The notes under the pieces are model-generated. The model was not told the DNA's origin and ran no database searches. It was given only the letters and a program-made list of their open reading frames with translations. The position numbers and the translations under genes are program-made. From Burkholderiales bacterium (GTDB lineage: Bacteria; Pseudomonadota; Gammaproteobacteria; Burkholderiales; Usitatibacteraceae), in assembly GCA_025936275.1 (NCBI GenBank), contig JAICTR010000108.1, forward strand, positions 1 to 8,068: a stretch of 8,068 nucleotides of DNA, given 5' to 3'. Positions 5,897 through 8,068 of the stretch are shown here, in pieces (position 1 is the stretch's first letter; each line of letters starts with the position of its first letter).

Positions 5897-6759
5897 GGAA
5901 GAAGGGCTCGGCGCCGCTCCTGGCGCTCGCCGCCATGGTGCTGGTGTGGGGCTACTCGTGGATCCTGATGAAGATCGGCTTGCGCTATGCGCATCCGTTC
6001 GATTTCACGGCGCTGCGCGCGGGCCTCGCGGCGTTCCTGCTCTTCGGCCTGATCGTGGCGCAGCGGCGCGGCCTGCGCCTGCCGAGCTATCGCATGGCCT
6101 TCGTGCTCGGCACGCTGCAGGTGGCGCTCTTCATGGCGCTCACGCAGACGGCGCTCCTCTTCGCCGGCCCCGGCAAGACCTCGGTCCTCACCTACACGAT
6201 GCCCTTCTGGATGATCGTCTTCGCGCACGCGATCCTGCGCGAGCGCATGCGCGGCGCGCAGTGGGTCGCGGTGGCGGTCGCGTTCCTGGGCCTCACGCTG
6301 ATCGTCGCGCCCTGGCGCCTCACGAGCGTCGCCGGAAGCGTCCTCGCCGTCGTCGCGGGCGCGGTATGGGCGATCTCCGCCGTGCTCTCCAAGAAATGGC
6401 CGACGCGCGCCGACACGCTCATCTTCACCGCGTGGCAGCTCCTCTTCGGCACCGCGTGGCTCACCGCGCTCGCGCTGCTGCATCCGCACGCGCCGATCCG
6501 CTGGACGCGGGAGTTCGTGCTGGTGGTCTTCCTCTCGGCGGCGTTCGCCACCGCGGGCGGCTGGTGGCTCTGGACCTACGTCCTCGCCAACACCAGCGCG
6601 GGAATGGCCGGATTGAGCTCGCTCGGCATTCCGGTGGTCGCGGTGCTCGCTTCCGCGCTGCAGCTCGGCGAGCGGCCCGATGCGCTCGAGCTCACGGGGA
6701 TGATCGCGATCGGCTGCGCGCTGGGACTGCTCGGCTGGCTCAATTTCAGGGCGAGATGA
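5893..6759 (+). CDS. EamA/DMT-superfamily transporter
   Basis: 288 residues from a GTG at 5893, whose GTGA overlaps the TGA of ygfZ, suggesting translational coupling; a much longer in-frame upstream reading is only a shadow of ygfZ. The protein starts with a basic RKKG and has about ten hydrophobic helices in two EamA repeats (about 9-140 and 150-285). Family features include VWGYSWILMKIGLRYAHPFDF in helix 1, GPGKTSVLTYTMPFW at the helix 3-4 region and, in the second half, LANTSAGMAGLSSLGIPVVAV and LGERPD. Members export amino acids or other small metabolites from the cytoplasm; the substrate cannot be told from sequence. GPGKT is a normal part of this helix and not a nucleotide-binding loop. 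The stop codon lies one base before the long inverted repeat that fills the gap to ppa. Confidence 0.9.
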   Translation: MRKKGSAPLLALAAMVLVWGYSWILMKIGLRYAHPFDFTALRAGLAAFLLFGLIVAQRRGLRLPSYRMAFVLGTLQVALFMALTQTALLFAGPGKTSVLTYTMPFWMIVFAHAILRERMRGAQWVAVAVAFLGLTLIVAPWRLTSVAGSVLAVVAGAVWAISAVLSKKWPTRADTLIFTAWQLLFGTAWLTALALLHPHAPIRWTREFVLVVFLSAAFATAGGWWLWTYVLANTSAGMAGLSSLGIPVVAVLASALQLGERPDALELTGMIAIGCALGLLGWLNFRAR

Positions 6760-6760
6760 A

Positions 6761-6879
6761 AGCCACAGATGAACACGGATGAACACGGATGGCGGGCGCA
6801 AATCGATCCCAGCGCCGTAGTGGCCACGATGGATTCTCCTTCATACGCCATCTGTGTTCATCCGTGTTCATCCGTGGTT
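6761..6879. repeat. Long inverted repeat with 10-bp GATGAACACG subunits, filling the transporter/ppa gap
   Basis: Arms 6761-6794 and 6846-6879 are 34 bp each. They pair with one true mismatch (6767/6873) and two G-T pairs (6762/6878, 6787/6853), around a 51-nt centre. Each arm contains tandem 10-bp units: GATGAACACG at 6768-6777 and 6778-6787, with complementary copies at 6853-6862 (one change) and 6863-6872. The element starts one base after the transporter stop and ends one base before the ppa stop, so it occupies essentially the whole convergent gap. Similar GATGAACACGGATG-type sequences recur between genes in many environmental bacterial genomes (my recollection, not checked). It could form a long RNA hairpin from either strand and act as a two-way transcript end, or be a small non-autonomous mobile repeat. 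No flanking target duplication is seen. Confidence 0.85.
6795..6816. other. Inner hairpin in the loop of the long inverted repeat
   Basis: GGCGC at 6795-6799 and GCGCC at 6812-6816 form a perfect 5-bp stem with a 12-nt loop, immediately next to the outer stem, so it could stack on it. A separate 8-bp palindrome GTGGCCAC lies at 6820-6827. Short GC stems are common by chance in this genome. Confidence 0.3.
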
Positions 6880-6880
6880 C

Positions 6881-7423
6881 CTAACTCTTCGTAGCAGCAG
6901 CCGCGAACCGCTTCACGCCCGCCTCGATCTCGCGCCGCGCGTCCTCGGCGCTGCCCCAGCCCTCGAGCTTCACCCACTTGCCCGGCTCGAGGTCCTTGTA
7001 GTGCGCGAAGAAGTGCTCGATCTGCGAGAGCGTGAGCTCCGGCAGGTCCCGCGCGCTCTTCACCGCGCGATAGAGCGGCGTGAGCTTGTCGATGGGCACC
7101 GCGAGGAGCTTCGTGTCGCGCCCGGCCTCGTCGGTCATCTCGAGGAGGCCGATGGGACGGCAGCGCACGACCACGCCCGGAACCAGCGCGAACGGCGTGA
7201 TCACCAGCACGTCGACCGGATCGCCGTCCTCGGAAAGCGTCTGCGGCACGTAGCCGTAGTTGCACGGATAGTGCATGGCCGTGGAGACGAAGCGGTCGAC
7301 GAAAACCGCGCCGGTCTCCTTGTCCACCTCGTACTTGATGGGATCGGAATGCATCGGGATCTCGACGATCACGTTGAAGTCGGCGGCCGGGTCGCGGCCC
7401 GCGTCCACGCGGTCGAGGCTCAT
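6881..7423 (-). CDS. ppa: Inorganic pyrophosphatase (family I)
   Basis: 180 residues, close to the E. coli enzyme (about 175) and co-linear with it with an offset of one. It hydrolyses pyrophosphate to two phosphates with Mg2+ in the cytosol, pulling biosynthetic reactions forward. Active-site residues are all present: Glu21, Lys30, Glu32, Arg44, Tyr56, Asp66, Asp68 and Asp71 in the signature DGDPVDVL, then Asp98, Asp103 and Lys105, and the HYKDLEPGKWVK stretch near the end. The N-terminus MSLDRVDAGRDPAADF fits the family, and the ATG at 7423 is preceded by GAGGGA at good spacing. It is divergent from the HNH gene and convergent with the EamA transporter gene, so it is probably monocistronic. 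Nothing is unusual in the protein. Confidence 0.97.
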   Translation of the reverse strand: MSLDRVDAGRDPAADFNVIVEIPMHSDPIKYEVDKETGAVFVDRFVSTAMHYPCNYGYVPQTLSEDGDPVDVLVITPFALVPGVVVRCRPIGLLEMTDEAGRDTKLLAVPIDKLTPLYRAVKSARDLPELTLSQIEHFFAHYKDLEPGKWVKLEGWGSAEDARREIEAGVKRFAAAATKS

Positions 7424-7496
7424 GCTTGTTCCCTCGATTCAGGCATTAGCAACGGTTTTTTGGTAAATTGATGCAGGTTTCGTGATTCGATTATCC
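7424..7496. promoter_or_regulatory. Divergent promoter region ppa / HNH endonuclease gene
   Basis: This 73-bp gap is clearly richer in A/T than its surroundings (for example GGTTTTTTGGTAAATTGATG at 7454-7473), as expected of a region with two divergent promoters. The ppa ribosome site (GAGGGA, minus strand) is at its left end. For the HNH gene no good Shine-Dalgarno is visible before the ATG. GATAAT on the minus strand (complement of 7490-7495) is a 5/6 match to a -10 box for ppa but lacks a -35. No promoter pair is convincing enough to call precisely. Confidence 0.4.
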
Positions 7497-8068
7497 ATGA
7501 ACCGCAGCCTGCCCCTCATCCTCACGCTCGACCAGCACGGTGTGCCGCACCGCTGGGTCACGTGGCAACAGGCGGTGTGGTACTACGCCAAGGAGCGCGT
7601 CGCCTGGGAGCTCGGGCGGGAGGCGTTCACCATCTACGGCGGACGCTCCCATCGCACCGGCGAGCGCTCGAGCATCACGGCGAACTCCATCATCGCCATC
7701 CGCGGCAAGGCGCTCGCGATCAAGGGCTTCCACCAGGTCCCGCCGCTCAACAACCGGGAGCTCTTCAACCGCGACCACTTCATGTGCGCGTTCTGCGGCG
7801 GCGATTTCTCGCCCTACCGCCTCACCTGCGACCACATCATGCCGATGTCGCGCGGCGGCCGCGACACCTGGATGAACGTCGTCACCGCGTGCCGCGCGTG
7901 CAACCAGAAGAAGGGCAACCGCACGCCGGAGGAGGCGCACATGCAGCTCCTCTACGCGCCCTACGTGCCGAACCGCGCCGAGTTCCTGATCCTCGCCAAC
8001 CGCCGCATCCTCGCCGACCAGATGGAGTTCCTGCGCCAGCACGTGTCGGCCAATTCGCGCATCAACTC
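7497..8068 (+). CDS. HNH endonuclease (partial, C-terminus cut by window edge)
   Basis: Open from the ATG at 7497 to the window end, 190 codons with no stop. The N-terminal ~90 residues (LPLILTLDQHGVPHRWVTW..., then VAWELGREAFTIYGGRSH) are a conserved non-catalytic region with many aromatic residues. The HNH zinc-finger nuclease core follows: CAFC at 97-100, CDHIMPMSRGG at 111-121 with the catalytic-type Asp112-His113, Asn127, then CRAC at 132-135 with NQKKGNRTP. The two CxxC pairs should bind the structural zinc, and His113/Asn127 with the later Asn136 build the beta-beta-alpha-metal site. The C-terminal part (YVPNRAEFLILANRRILADQMEFL) is helical. The family is widespread on proteobacterial chromosomes; its substrate is not known to me. 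No methyltransferase, phage terminase or other restriction partner is visible here, though the right flank is outside the window. The start has no strong Shine-Dalgarno. Confidence 0.9.
   Translation, partial: MNRSLPLILTLDQHGVPHRWVTWQQAVWYYAKERVAWELGREAFTIYGGRSHRTGERSSITANSIIAIRGKALAIKGFHQVPPLNNRELFNRDHFMCAFCGGDFSPYRLTCDHIMPMSRGGRDTWMNVVTACRACNQKKGNRTPEEAHMQLLYAPYVPNRAEFLILANRRILADQMEFLRQHVSANSRIN

Noticed and set aside
6170..6190. GPGKT in the EamA protein as a possible P-loop
   Set aside because: It lies in a conserved membrane segment of DMT transporters and no Walker B or nucleotide-binding fold accompanies it.
6763..6877. The inverted repeat as a CRISPR array or tRNA-like gene
   Set aside because: Only two arms in opposite orientation with short 10-bp subunits and no regular spacers; no cloverleaf can be drawn.
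6854..7471. Plus-strand open frame of about 205 codons opposite ppa, beginning FIRVHPWF
   Set aside because: Its start is a translation of the inverted repeat arm and the rest is antisense to ppa.
7491..8042. Minus-strand open frame opposite the HNH gene
   Set aside because: Antisense shadow; the plus frame carries the zinc-binding and HNH motifs.

Overview
The window is very GC-rich and fully coding except for short gaps. Its gene content points to a chromosomal segment of a free-living betaproteobacterium (Burkholderiales/Nitrosomonadales-like; this is inference from an E. coli-like Ppa, a YgfX/YgfZ pair and the codon bias, not a search). No RNA gene, CRISPR array, insertion sequence or phage gene was seen. 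Ten protein genes are supported, two of them cut by the window edges.

Left block, minus strand (1-1157): a tight operon reading leftward of a DsrE-like lipoprotein, a MAPEG-family membrane protein and a TRIC/UPF0126 membrane protein cut by the left edge. The MAPEG and TRIC genes overlap by 4 bp (GTGA). Centre left, plus strand (1293-3962): one large gene for a class III nucleotidyl cyclase fused to a STAND/NB-ARC-type ATPase and a helical TPR-like C-terminus. It starts divergently from the DsrE gene and converges, with an 11-bp overlap, on a small lipoprotein gene of unknown function (3952-4359, minus), which lies downstream of ygfX (4425-4826, minus).

Centre right, plus strand (4841-6759): ygfZ (folate-binding Fe-S repair factor) starts only 14 nt from the divergent ygfX start and overlaps by 4 bp (GTGA) an EamA/DMT-type transporter gene. 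The 121-bp gap between that transporter and the convergent ppa gene (inorganic pyrophosphatase, 6881-7423, minus) is almost entirely filled by an inverted repeat with 34-bp arms. The arms contain tandem 10-bp GATGAACACG units. Right end: an HNH endonuclease gene (7497 to the edge, plus) is divergent from ppa across a locally AT-rich 73-bp gap.

Most genes are housekeeping or envelope functions that probably do not act as one pathway. The two items most worth attention are the cyclase-STAND-TPR signalling protein and the long inverted repeat between the transporter gene and ppa.
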